Source: Novosphingobium sp. TH158 (GTDB lineage Bacteria; Pseudomonadota; Alphaproteobacteria; Sphingomonadales; Sphingomonadaceae). From it: DNA of 64,000 bases. The translations under genes were made by a program, and so were the position numbers. The notes beneath the pieces are model-generated. The model had not been told where the DNA came from and did not search any database. It saw nothing but the letters and a program-made list of their open reading frames with translations. The stretch lies in contig NZ_PKRT01000002.1 of the NCBI RefSeq assembly GCF_002855555.1, forward strand, positions 1 through 64,000, read 5' to 3'. Below, piece after piece: positions 16,900-25,169 of this stretch (the stretch's first letter is position 1; each line of letters begins with the position of its first letter).

Positions 16900-18650
16900 T
16901 GCTTGTTCTTCTTCGCGGCGAGCACGTCGGCCCGCTCCTTCTCGACCATCGCCCTCATCTGCGGGTGCTTCGAATAGAGGTACCACTGCTGCAGGATGGT
17001 AAGCAGGTTCGAGGTGATCCAGTAGATCAGCAGGCCGGCGGCAAACGGCGCCATGATGAACATCATCATCCACGGCATGATCGCGAAGACCTGCTGCTGC
17101 ACCGGATCGGGCGATGCCGGGTTCAGCTTGAACTGCGCCCACATCGTCACGCCCAGCAGGATCGCCAGCACGCCGATGCCCAGGAAGCCCGGAACCTCGA
17201 ACGGCAGCAGGCCGAACAGGTTGAGCACGTGCAGCGGATCGGGGGCGGAAAGGTCCTTGATCCACAGCGCGAAGGGCTGGTGGCGCATTTCCACGGCGAG
17301 CGTCAGCACCTTGTAGAGCGCGAAGAACACCGGGATCTGCAGGAAGATCGGCAGGCAGCCGCCCAGCGGGTTCACGCCTTCGCTCTTGTAGAGCTTGAGC
17401 GTTTCTTCCTGCAGCTTCTGCTTGTCGTCCTTGTAGCGTTCCTGCAGCGCCTTCATCTTCGGCTGGATCGCCTTCATCGCCGCCATCGAGGTGAACTGGC
17501 GCTGGGCGATCGGGAACATGATGCCGCGCACGATCAGGGTCAGCAGGATGATGGCCACGCCGAAGTTGCCGGCCAGGCTGAACAGCTTCTTGAGCAGCCA
17601 GAAGATCGGCTCCTCGAACCAGCGGAACCAGCCCCAGTCGATCGCCAGACTGAACTTGGCGATGCCGGTCTTTTCGTAGGCGGCGAGCACGTCGCCTTCC
17701 TTGGCACCGGCGAAGAGGCGGGTGGAAACGCCCGCGGACTGTCCGGGCGCGACAGCAACCGGCTTGTAGAACATGTTCGCCTGGAACAGCTGGCCGCCCA
17801 GCGAACGGTAATTGGTGGAAGCCGTTTCCTTGCCGGGGATCAGGGCGGACATCCAGTAGATGTCGGTAAAGCCGATCCAGTTGGCCTTACCCTCGTTCAC
17901 CTGCAGGCCGCCGGGCAGCTCGGCAAGGTCTTCGTAGTCGGCGTCGAACGAGACCTTCTCGTCAAAGGCGCCGAACGGGCCGGAATGGATGTTCCAGGTA
18001 TCGAGGCTGGCGGTCTTGCTGGTGCGGCCCAGGCGGGCGAACGGCGTGACCGTGACCGGTGCCGCGCCGCGATTGGCGACCGAGGCATCGGCGCTGATCA
18101 TGTAATCCTTGTCGATCTTGTAGGTGATCGCAAAGGCCATGCCCGCGGCATTAGTCCAGGTCAGCGTGACGGGCGTTTCCGGCGTCAGCTTGGCACCGGC
18201 GGGCGCAGTCCATACCGTGTTCGGCCCGGGAAGCTCGACATTCTGGCCGTCCCAGCCGATCTGGGCATAATGTTCGGCAGGCGTGCCGACGGGCGAGAAG
18301 ATCCGCTCTGCCCCGTTGCGTTCCTGGTTCTGGTGGCGGTTGGTGACCAGGTCATCAAGCAGCGCGCCGGCCGGATTGATCGAGCCCGAAAGGCCCGGCG
18401 CGGCGATGGCGATGCGCCCCGGCGTGGCCAGCGCCGTCTTCAGGTCGCGCGCTTCGGCGGCGCGGTCGGCAGCGGAAAGCAGGCCGCCATCGCGCGACGG
18501 CTTTTCGCCCGACTGTGCTGCCGGCGTCGGGCTGGCTGCCACGACCGGCTTGTTGGCGTGCGGATAGAAGTAGGAAACGGCCGCATCCCAGCCGAACAGG
18601 AGCAGCGCGCAAAGCACGACTGCCATGATGAGATTGCGCTGGTTTTCCAC
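16896..18650 (-). CDS. yidC: Membrane protein insertase YidC (Oxa1 family)
   Basis: The 584-residue insertase folds and inserts inner-membrane proteins, alone or with SecYEG. Residues 1-25 form the first membrane helix (NLIMAVVLCALLLFGWDAAV). A large periplasmic beta-sandwich domain occupies about residues 60-350. The conserved five-helix core contains the hydrophilic-groove Arg in LIVRGIMFPIAQRQ, the cytoplasmic helical hairpin (MAAMKAIQPKMKALQERYKD), and GGCLPIFLQIPVFFALYKVL. The C-terminus is Lys-rich, suited to ribosome contact. It follows yidD by 56 bases. Confidence 0.97.
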   Translation of the reverse strand: MENQRNLIMAVVLCALLLFGWDAAVSYFYPHANKPVVAASPTPAAQSGEKPSRDGGLLSAADRAAEARDLKTALATPGRIAIAAPGLSGSINPAGALLDDLVTNRHQNQERNGAERIFSPVGTPAEHYAQIGWDGQNVELPGPNTVWTAPAGAKLTPETPVTLTWTNAAGMAFAITYKIDKDYMISADASVANRGAAPVTVTPFARLGRTSKTASLDTWNIHSGPFGAFDEKVSFDADYEDLAELPGGLQVNEGKANWIGFTDIYWMSALIPGKETASTNYRSLGGQLFQANMFYKPVAVAPGQSAGVSTRLFAGAKEGDVLAAYEKTGIAKFSLAIDWGWFRWFEEPIFWLLKKLFSLAGNFGVAIILLTLIVRGIMFPIAQRQFTSMAAMKAIQPKMKALQERYKDDKQKLQEETLKLYKSEGVNPLGGCLPIFLQIPVFFALYKVLTLAVEMRHQPFALWIKDLSAPDPLHVLNLFGLLPFEVPGFLGIGVLAILLGVTMWAQFKLNPASPDPVQQQVFAIMPWMMMFIMAPFAAGLLIYWITSNLLTILQQWYLYSKHPQMRAMVEKERADVLAAKKNKQ

Positions 18651-18706
18651 GACTGTCCCTAGAACCTTGTTTTATGCGCCTTCAGATAGGCATTGCCCCC
18701 GGGCCT

Positions 18707-18916
18707 TCAAGGCACCGGATCATGCCCATGTCCCCCCCAGGGATGGCAGCGCAATAGACGCTTGATCGCCAGCAATCCACCACGAATCGCGCCGTGCTTT
18801 TCCAGCGCTTCGATGGCGTATTGCGAGCATGACGGGCTGTAGCGGCAGGTGGGCGGCAGCACGCGCGAAGGCCCCAGTTGCCAGCCCCGCGCAATCAGGA
18901 TCAGCAGGCGCTTCAC
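18707..18916 (-). CDS. yidD: Membrane protein insertion efficiency factor YidD
   Basis: A 69-residue protein with the invariant YidD signature [15 protein letters not shown] and the C-terminal [17 protein letters not shown], matching the family in length. The first helix is amphipathic and membrane-associated ([13 protein letters not shown]). YidD assists YidC-dependent insertion. Its ATG overlaps the rnpA stop as ATGA, consistent with co-translation. Confidence 0.96.
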   Translation of the reverse strand: MKRLLILIARGWQLGPSRVLPPTCRYSPSCSQYAIEALEKHGAIRGGLLAIKRLLRCHPWGGHGHDPVP

Positions 18917-19281
18917 CGCTTTGCCGGCCGGGGCCTGCGCGGCGGATCGCCCTTGCCCTCTGCCGCGCGCGAGAGTGCGGCGGAAAGCTCCTTGCGCAGC
19001 AGGGCAAAGTCCCGCTCCACCCCGCCTTCGCGGCCGATCAGCACGTGATCGTGCCCGGGCAGCCCTTCTGCGGGCAGCGCATCGCGCAGCAGTTCGCGGA
19101 ACCGCCGCTTCATGCGGTTGCGGACAACGGCGTTGCCGATCTTCTTGGTAACGGTGATGCCGAAGCGGATTTCGCCCAGGTCATTGGGGCGCGCGAGCAA
19201 AACAAAACCGGGGCGTGCTACGCGCAAGCCCCGGTTTGCAGCCAGGAAATCGGAGCGCCGGGAAAGAACCGGCAGCTTCAC
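18913..19281 (-). CDS. rnpA: Ribonuclease P protein component
   Basis: The 122-residue basic protein binds the RNase P RNA and helps it process tRNA 5' ends. The RNR motif is present as [18 protein letters not shown], and the N-terminal [12 protein letters not shown] and [12 protein letters not shown] segments are typical. The tail from about residue 100 is Arg/Pro-rich. It lies eight bases downstream of rpmH and overlaps yidD by four bases. No RNase P RNA gene was seen in the window. Confidence 0.95.
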   Translation of the reverse strand: MKLPVLSRRSDFLAANRGLRVARPGFVLLARPNDLGEIRFGITVTKKIGNAVVRNRMKRRFRELLRDALPAEGLPGHDHVLIGREGGVERDFALLRKELSAALSRAAEGKGDPPRRPRPAKR

Positions 19282-19289
19282 TGATTCGC

Positions 19290-19424
19290 TCAGGCAGAAA
19301 GCTTCTTGCGGCCACGCGCGCGGCGGGCGCGAAGCACCTTGCGGCCACCAACGGTCGCGGTGCGGGCGCGGAAGCCGTGACGGCGGGCGCGGACAAGGCG
19401 GCTGGGCTGGAACGTGCGCTTCAT
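19290..19424 (-). CDS. rpmH: 50S ribosomal protein L34
   Basis: The 44-residue product begins [20 protein letters not shown] and ends in a run of Arg/Lys ([12 protein letters not shown]), the exact length and composition of bacterial L34. It is the first gene of the rnpA-yidD-yidC-engB group, with the promoter somewhere in the 161 bases upstream. No cluster of DnaA boxes is visible around it, so it does not mark a replication origin here. Confidence 0.97.
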   Translation of the reverse strand: MKRTFQPSRLVRARRHGFRARTATVGGRKVLRARRARGRKKLSA

Positions 19425-19585
19425 TTCAAAACCTCTGGAATCATGCTCGGACCGCTATCGGCCCAGAATTCGGAGCCGCGCCCCTAACGGAGCGCCCGGA
19501 TCGAGTCAACTGCTTGTCTGCCTTTCGGCAGTGCGGAAAAGGCATCCGGCTTTTCCTGGCATCACCGAGGCGATTGGCGCACCCA

Positions 19586-20290
19586 TCACGAATCCAGCCT
19601 CACCCACTGCCCCATCTGAGCGGCGTTCAGCCAGCGGGCATCGTGGTGCGGCACGGCGTTGGTCATGTCGTAGAAGGCACGCGCTTCGATGGGGCTCATG
19701 CCCATTTCGCGGTAATAGGCAAGGTAGGCGAGGTTTACCGGCGCATCCTTGGCGAAATCGCCGGGATGGCGGCCGTCCTCGTCTTCCCAGGCGTGAACGG
19801 CGAACTCGGCCCCCGGCTCGGCGCTGCGGCGCTTGCCGGCAAGGAACAGTTCCACCGCGCCCGAGCGGACAGAGCCGCCCGAGGGAACGTGCGTTGCCAC
19901 GCCCCGCGCGCGGATCATGCGACCAAGGCGCAGGTTGGCCGTATCGTCCAGCGTGCCCGGGCAATCGACCAGTTGCAGCTCGGCAATCGAGGGATAGGCG
20001 GCCAACATGGCGGCAAAGGCGGCGGGGCTGCGTCCGTCGGTCACATCGACCAGCGCGGCGCGCCGGCCATCGATCACGCGGAACGGGCCGAAGCGGGCAA
20101 TGCCCTGCGGGATCGCCGCCGGCCTTGCCGAAACGAAGCGGTTGGAGCCGCCCTCGCCGGCGACCTCCTCGACCACCACTTGCTCGACGATCACGTCCTC
20201 GACCACCACCGCGCGCGGGGACGGACGCGCATGGGCGGGGCTCACAAGCGTGGCGGCAAGGGCAAGGAAAAGGCAGGCAAGGCGGCGCAT
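19586..20290 (-). CDS. Secreted ClpP/crotonase-like protein (COG3904-like)
   Basis: The 234-residue protein has a signal peptide (RRLACLFLALAATLVSPAHA) and then a Val/Glu-rich stretch. The middle region (IAELQLVDCPGTLDDTANLRLGR, followed by a putative nucleophile serine in SVRSGAVELFLAGKRR and a His in EFAVHAWEDED) follows the order of strand, oxyanion loop, nucleophile and His seen in periplasmic ClpP-like proteins grouped as COG3904. The usual GGS loop is partly changed to CPGTLDD, so activity is uncertain. The family call is from motif order only. It is monocistronic and divergent from the YifB gene. Confidence 0.55.
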   Translation of the reverse strand: MRRLACLFLALAATLVSPAHARPSPRAVVVEDVIVEQVVVEEVAGEGGSNRFVSARPAAIPQGIARFGPFRVIDGRRAALVDVTDGRSPAAFAAMLAAYPSIAELQLVDCPGTLDDTANLRLGRMIRARGVATHVPSGGSVRSGAVELFLAGKRRSAEPGAEFAVHAWEDEDGRHPGDFAKDAPVNLAYLAYYREMGMSPIEARAFYDMTNAVPHHDARWLNAAQMGQWVRLDS

Positions 20291-20458
20291 CGTGCGATCA
20301 CCATGCCCGGCTGCGCCCTGCGGGATTGCTTAAGGAAATCGTTAACTTCCGGTTGCCGCCGGGCCTTGCGGCACAACTGACCCCAATCCGGCGGCAAAGT
20401 CTCGACACCGCGCGCGCCCTGCTGCATCAACCACTTACGTATTCCTGCGGAGGGGCAA

Positions 20459-21967
20459 TTGGTCGCACTGGTATCCACCGTCGCTTACCTGGGGCTTGAG
20501 GCGCGCCCGGTCGAAGTGCAGTGCCAGGTCGCCCCCGGCATGGTCGGCTTCCATGTCGTCGGCCTGCCGGACAAGGCCGTGGGCGAAAGCCGCCAGCGTG
20601 TCAGCGCGGCGCTTTCCTCGATGGGCCTGTCGCTGCCGCCCAAGCGCATCACGGTAAACCTCTCCCCGGCAGACCTGCCCAAGGAAGGATCGCATTACGA
20701 CCTGCCGATCGCCCTCGCCCTGCTTGCCGCCATGGGCGTGACCGATGCCGAGCAACTGGCCGAATATGTCGCCGTGGGGGAACTGGCGCTCGATGGGCGG
20801 ATCATCTCCTCCCCCGGCGTGCTGCTGGCGGCATTGCACGCATCGGGTGAGGACAAGGGCCTGATCTGCCCCGCCGCGCAAGGGGCAGAAGCCGGCTGGG
20901 CCGCCGGCGTTCCGATCATCGCCGCGCCCGATCTGGTCTCGCTGCTCAATCACCTGAAAGGCACGCAAGTGCTCGCACCGCCCCCGCCAGGAGAGGCCGA
21001 ACCGCCCGCGCGCGGGCCTGACCTGCGGCAGGTAAAGGGGCAGGAAACCGCCAAGCGCGCGCTGGAAATCGCCGCGGCCGGCGGCCACAACCTGCTGATG
21101 ATCGGCCCGCCGGGGGCCGGCAAGTCGCTGATGGCATCGTGCCTGCCGGGCATCCTGCCCGAACTGTCCCCGGCAGAGGCGCTGGAAGTTTCGATGGTGG
21201 CATCGGTGGCCGGCACGCTAGAAGACGGGCGGATCAGCCGCGCCCGCCCGTTCCGCGCGCCGCATCATTCGGCATCGATGGCCGCGCTTACCGGCGGCGG
21301 CCTGCGGGTCCGCCCGGGCGAGGTCAGCCTTGCCCACCTGGGCGTGCTGTTCCTTGATGAATTGCCCGAATTCCAGCGCGCGGTGCTGGATTCGCTACGC
21401 CAGCCGCTCGAAACCGGAGAGGTGACGGTGGCGCGTGCCAATGCCCATGTCACCTTCCCTGCCCGCGTCCAGCTGGTCGCGGCGATGAACCCGTGCCGCT
21501 GCGGGCACCTGGGCGATCCGGCGCTGGGCTGCAGCCGCGCACCCAAATGCGCCGCCGATTACCAGAGCAAGGTTTCCGGCCCCATGCTTGACCGGATCGA
21601 CCTTCACGTCGAGGTCGACCCCGTCTCCGCCGCCGATCTTGCCCTGCCCCCGCCCGCCGAAGGCAGCGCCGAAGTGGCCGCCCGGGTGGCCGCCGCGCGC
21701 GCGATCCAGACGGCGCGCGCCGATGCTACCGGTGCTCGGACCAATGCCGAACTGAACGGCGAAGGCCTCGATGCGGTCGCCACCCCGGACGAGCCGGGAC
21801 GCAAGCTGCTGCTGCAGGCGGCAGAAGCCATGCGGCTTTCCGCGCGCGGCTATACCCGCATGCTGCGCGTGGCCCGCACCATCGCCGACCTTGCCGGTGC
21901 CGAAACCGTCAGCCGCATCCACGTGGCCGAAGCGCTGAGCTACCGCCGCGTCGCCCCAAGGGCGTAA
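20459..21967 (+). CDS. YifB family Mg chelatase-like AAA ATPase (ComM-like)
   Basis: The 502-residue protein has an N-terminal ChlI-like Lon-S5 fold (residues 1-160: VGFHVVGLPDKAVGESRQRV and ADLPKEGSHYDLPIALALL). An AAA module follows with Walker A MIGPPGAGKSLMASCLPG, Walker B VLFLDELPEF and the Mg-chelatase insert NPCRCGHLGD. The C-terminal domain contains LSARGYTRMLRVARTIADL. Homologues such as ComM are hexameric helicases that extend heteroduplex during natural transformation. The start is a TTG at 20459 just after GGAGGGG; no ATG gives the conserved VALVSTVAYLGLEA start. Confidence 0.93.
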   Translation: MVALVSTVAYLGLEARPVEVQCQVAPGMVGFHVVGLPDKAVGESRQRVSAALSSMGLSLPPKRITVNLSPADLPKEGSHYDLPIALALLAAMGVTDAEQLAEYVAVGELALDGRIISSPGVLLAALHASGEDKGLICPAAQGAEAGWAAGVPIIAAPDLVSLLNHLKGTQVLAPPPPGEAEPPARGPDLRQVKGQETAKRALEIAAAGGHNLLMIGPPGAGKSLMASCLPGILPELSPAEALEVSMVASVAGTLEDGRISRARPFRAPHHSASMAALTGGGLRVRPGEVSLAHLGVLFLDELPEFQRAVLDSLRQPLETGEVTVARANAHVTFPARVQLVAAMNPCRCGHLGDPALGCSRAPKCAADYQSKVSGPMLDRIDLHVEVDPVSAADLALPPPAEGSAEVAARVAAARAIQTARADATGARTNAELNGEGLDAVATPDEPGRKLLLQAAEAMRLSARGYTRMLRVARTIADLAGAETVSRIHVAEALSYRRVAPRA

Positions 21968-22072
21968 GGAAACCCCGCGCCGGTGTATCATCGTGGGACC
22001 GGTGTCTTAAAACGATGCAAATCGGCGGCTGGCGCTTTGCATGGCGCAACATCTTGCGCTAAACGTCTGTCC

Positions 22073-22663
22073 ATGAAGCACAAAAAGTCCGAAGTAACAC
22101 GGGCGAAGATCGTTTCCGCAGCGCGGTCATTGTTCCTTGAAAAGGGCATCGACAAGACATCGGTAGCCGAAATCTGCCGCATCTCCGGCGTATCCAACGG
22201 TGCCCTGTTCCACCAGTTCAAGGTGAAGGAAGATATCGCCTTCGCCGTATTCTCCGAAGTACGGGTCGAATTCTGGGACCGGGTCATCAGCGCCATGGTT
22301 GTACATGACGATCCGCATGACGGGATTGAAGCGGCGGTGCGCGCTTCCTTTGCCTTCCAGCGCGAAGAACCCGGCGCGGCGGCTTTCATGTCGGATGTCA
22401 ACGCATCCGAGTGGATCGCAAGATATGCCGACGACACCAAGCCGTTCTACGATATCGGTGTCGAACGCGGCCTCGCATGGGCCGTGCCGCATGTGCAGGC
22501 GGGCCGTATCCCCGCAGTCTCGCCCGACGCCTTCATTGCCCTCGTCGCCGGCGCGCCGCAGTGGATTGGCCGCGTGATCCGCATCGGCCTTGCCGGTTCG
22601 ACACTCGATTCGGTTGCCGACGACCTCGCCCTCTGCGTGCGCCGGGCCTTCACCATCCGCTGA
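22073..22663 (+). CDS. TetR/AcrR family transcriptional regulator
   Basis: A 196-residue regulator. The N-terminal HTH is clear: TRAKIVSAARSLFLEKGIDK followed by TSVAEICRISGVSNGALFHQFKVKEDI. The C-terminal ligand domain is not assignable. The next gene, tig, converges on it, so its target must be elsewhere or itself. The ATG at 22073 is chosen because the TetR fold begins right after it; an open frame continues 90 bases upstream with atypical sequence. Confidence 0.85.
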   Translation: MKHKKSEVTRAKIVSAARSLFLEKGIDKTSVAEICRISGVSNGALFHQFKVKEDIAFAVFSEVRVEFWDRVISAMVVHDDPHDGIEAAVRASFAFQREEPGAAAFMSDVNASEWIARYADDTKPFYDIGVERGLAWAVPHVQAGRIPAVSPDAFIALVAGAPQWIGRVIRIGLAGSTLDSVADDLALCVRRAFTIR

Positions 22664-22675
22664 TCCTGCCGGACC

Positions 22676-22708
22676 AAACAAAAGGGGCGACGCAACCGCG
22701 CCGCCCCA
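22676..22708 (-). terminator. Rho-independent terminator after tig
   Basis: On the minus strand GGGGCGGCG, a five-base loop and CGTCGCCCC form a stem followed by TTTTGTTT. It lies in the gap between the converging tig and tetR genes, 34 bases after the tig stop, and may also stop transcription from tetR. Confidence 0.75.
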
Positions 22709-22741
22709 CTTGTTTCTAGCCGGTCCCGCAGGACCGCCGTC

Positions 22742-24271
22742 TTACTTCTTGGCCGCAGCCTTCTTCGCCGGAGCCTTCTTCTCGGCGGCTTCCTTGGCGG
22801 GCTTTCCAGCCTTGGGAGCGGCTTCCTTCTTGGCCTTGGCGGGCTTCTCGGCCTTTTCCTCGGCAGCAGGAGCAGCTTCGTCAGCCTTGGCGGCCTTCTT
22901 GGCCGGAGCCTTCTTGGCGCCCTTGGCCGGAGCCGGGGCAGCTTCCTCGGCCTCGATCGCGGCCTGCAGCTCTTCCTTGGTCACGGTGCGCTCGGTGACT
23001 TCGGCCTTGTCGAACAGGAAGTCGACAACCTTGTCTTCATAAAGCGGCGCGCGCAGCTGGGCCGCGGCGAGCGGTTCCTGCTGGATGTATTCGACGAAGC
23101 GCTGGCGGTCTTCCGGGCGATACTGCTGGGCAGCCTGCTGGACCAGCATGTTCATTTCCTGCTGGGTGACTTCCACGCCGTTCGCCTGGCCGATTTCCGA
23201 AAGCAGCAGGCCAAGGCGGACGCGGCGCACGGCGATGGTGCGATAGTCTTCCTTCTCGGCCTCGATTTCCTTCAGCGCGGCTTCGGGGTCTTCCTCGCCC
23301 TGGGCTTCCTGGGTCAGCTGGGCCCAGATCTGCGAGAACTCGGCCTCGACCATCGAGGGCGGCACGTCGAAATCGTGGCCGGCGGCCAGGATGTCGAGCA
23401 GCTGGCGCTTCATCTGGGTGCGGGTCAGGCCGGCAGTTTCCTGCTCAAGCTGTCCGCGCAGCAGGTTCTGCAGCAGTTCGAGGCTTTCCAGGCCCAGGCT
23501 CTTGGCGAAATCGTCGTCGATCTTGGTTTCACCCGGCACCTTCACCGCCTTCACGGTGACGTCGAAGGTGGTTTCCTTGCCCTTGAGGTTGGCGGCCGGA
23601 TAGTCTTCCGGGAAGGTCACGGTGATCGTGCGCTCTTCGCCTTCCTTCACGCCGACGAGCTGTTCCTCGAAGCCGGGGATGAAGCGGCCGGCGCCCAGTT
23701 CGATGGCCGCATCCTGAGCGGCACCGCCTTCGAATTCCACGCCATCGAGCTTGCCGACGAAATCGACGACGATCTGGTCGCCGTTCTCGGCCTTCTTGCC
23801 CTTCTTGGCATCGGTGAAGGTCTTGGCGCCAGCGGCGATGTTCTTCACCGCTTCTTCCACGGCCTCATCGGCCACGGGCACAACCAGCTTTTCGAGCTTC
23901 AGGCCGTCAAGGCTCGGCGCCTCGATGGTGGGCAGCACTTCGAGCGAAACGGTGAGTTCGGCGTCCTTGCCTTCCTCATAGCCATCGCCGAGCGAGACGG
24001 CCGGCTGCATCGCGGGGCGCAGCTTGTGATCTGCCACCAGCTTGTCCATCGCCTCGCGAATCGAGGTGTTGAGCGCTTCCTGGTGGAGCGCCGGGCCGTG
24101 CATCTTCTTGACCAGGTTCGCCGGGACCTTGCCGGGGCGGAAACCGGGCATGCGCACCTGCGGAGCGATCTTCTTCACTTCGCCTTCGACGCGCTGGGCA
24201 ATCGAGCTGGCGGTGATCGTGATGGTGTAGGCCCGCTTCAGCCCTTCGTTTGTGGTCTCGACAATCTGCAT
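22742..24271 (-). CDS. tig: Trigger factor (ribosome-associated chaperone and PPIase)
   Basis: The 509-residue protein is longer than the usual 430-450. Residues 1-145 are the ribosome-binding domain with the signature GFRPGKVPANLVKK. An FKBP-type PPIase domain follows (NGDQIVVDFVGKLDGVEFEGG and PGFEEQLVGVKEGEERTITV), then the helical arms of the substrate cavity up to about residue 430. The final 70 residues are an Ala/Lys/Pro-rich, histone-H1-like tail with repeated PAKKA and KPAK units. I start at the ATG at 24271 (MQIVETTNEGLKR); the frame is open further upstream, overlapping the tRNA, which cannot be coding. Confidence 0.94.
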   Translation of the reverse strand: MQIVETTNEGLKRAYTITITASSIAQRVEGEVKKIAPQVRMPGFRPGKVPANLVKKMHGPALHQEALNTSIREAMDKLVADHKLRPAMQPAVSLGDGYEEGKDAELTVSLEVLPTIEAPSLDGLKLEKLVVPVADEAVEEAVKNIAAGAKTFTDAKKGKKAENGDQIVVDFVGKLDGVEFEGGAAQDAAIELGAGRFIPGFEEQLVGVKEGEERTITVTFPEDYPAANLKGKETTFDVTVKAVKVPGETKIDDDFAKSLGLESLELLQNLLRGQLEQETAGLTRTQMKRQLLDILAAGHDFDVPPSMVEAEFSQIWAQLTQEAQGEEDPEAALKEIEAEKEDYRTIAVRRVRLGLLLSEIGQANGVEVTQQEMNMLVQQAAQQYRPEDRQRFVEYIQQEPLAAAQLRAPLYEDKVVDFLFDKAEVTERTVTKEELQAAIEAEEAAPAPAKGAKKAPAKKAAKADEAAPAAEEKAEKPAKAKKEAAPKAGKPAKEAAEKKAPAKKAAAKK

Positions 24272-24334
24272 TTCAGTACAAGCCTTCTCGCGAAATCTGC
24301 TGCCTTGCCCGGCCTTCCAAAGGACAAGCGAAAC

Positions 24335-24419
24335 TGGTGCGGGCGAAGGGACTCGAACCCCCACATCTTGCGATACTGGTACCTAAAACCAGCGCGTCTA
24401 CCAGTTCCGCCACGCCCGC
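24335..24419 (-). tRNA. tRNA-Leu (anticodon UAG)
   Basis: On the minus strand the 7-base acceptor stem GCGGGCG pairs with CGCCCGC. The anticodon arm CTGGT-TTTAGGT-ACCAG carries anticodon TAG with G at position 37, and the T arm GGGGGTTCGAGTCCC is standard. The variable arm is extended (ATCGCAAGAT), as expected for a class II leucine tRNA. The discriminator base is A and the CCA end is encoded. The gene lies 63 bases upstream of tig on the same strand. Confidence 0.95.
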
Positions 24420-24520
24420 GTAGGAAAGACGAAGCCGAAAATCAGGGGCTGGCCCTTAGAGAGTCATGGGGCAAAGGGCAAGCGGCCATCGGAAGGGCGC
24501 TGCCCTGGCTGGCAGAGCGA

Positions 24521-25087
24521 TCAGGTCGATTCCCAATTGAAGACGCTTTGCATGGCCTTTTGACCCGCTTCCCGCTCCCGGCGCTGCCTCCGCCGCGCAG
24601 ATGAGTTGAAATCGGCATCGCAAATTTTCCCGATGGCCAAAATCGCCTTCTGCGTTAGGCCGACCCACTTGATGCGCTTGTCCCTGAGGTCATCGACCCG
24701 ATGCACCAATCCCTGTGCTTCAAGCTGCTGCAAATGCCGCAAAGCCGTCGTCTGCGGCACGTCTGCGGCAACGCAAGCGCCGTTGATTGATACCTTCCGG
24801 CATTCGTAGAAGGCGATGTAAAGGTCCAGAAGGATGTCCCAGGACGGCTCTCCGAACAGTTCGGGTGGCAATTGCTGTCGCCGGGACCGCCTGACCGCGT
24901 AAATCCTCTGAGCCCAATCAAGATAGCGGGATGAGCCGAGAACGGCGGGACGACCAGCTTGCTGAGCGCCTTCGATCAGCAACGCATCCGGAGAGGTGTT
25001 TGATCCCATGGCATTTTTGACGGCTTCGTCGACCATCCTCTGCAAGGCATGGAAGAATTCGTCATCGCTCGGCTTTGTTTGCGACAT
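24521..25087 (-). CDS. MarR-like winged-helix regulator
   Basis: The 188-residue protein has a central winged helix of MarR type: DILLDLYIAFYECRKVSINGAC, recognition helix in DVPQTTALRHLQQLEAQGLV and wing RVDDLRDKRIKWVGLT. The first 70 residues (MSQTKPSDDEFFHALQRMVD onward) are an unassigned helical region and the tail is basic. Relatives in sphingomonads are annotated simply as winged-helix proteins. The promoter region is notably AT-rich and contains an ATTGTC (25111-25116) and a GACAAT (25144-25149) as a spaced inverted repeat that could be its own operator. Confidence 0.75.
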   Translation of the reverse strand: MSQTKPSDDEFFHALQRMVDEAVKNAMGSNTSPDALLIEGAQQAGRPAVLGSSRYLDWAQRIYAVRRSRRQQLPPELFGEPSWDILLDLYIAFYECRKVSINGACVAADVPQTTALRHLQQLEAQGLVHRVDDLRDKRIKWVGLTQKAILAIGKICDADFNSSARRRQRREREAGQKAMQSVFNWEST

Positions 25088-25169
25088 TTGAGAACCTCAC
25101 AAACGGGACCATTGTCAGATTCTTATCATGTCGCAGCAGTGTCGACAATCTTTACAGTGCAGATAATTA

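Noticed and set aside
16900..17265. Upstream extension of the engB frame
   Set aside because: It lies inside yidC; the GTG overlapping the yidC stop is the natural start.
19290..19585. Possible replication origin next to rpmH-rnpA
   Set aside because: I found no cluster of TTATCCACA-like boxes and dnaA is not present.
24335..24521. tRNA-Leu as an integration site
   Set aside because: No integrase or repeated tRNA 3' end is visible; tig lies directly beyond the 3' end.
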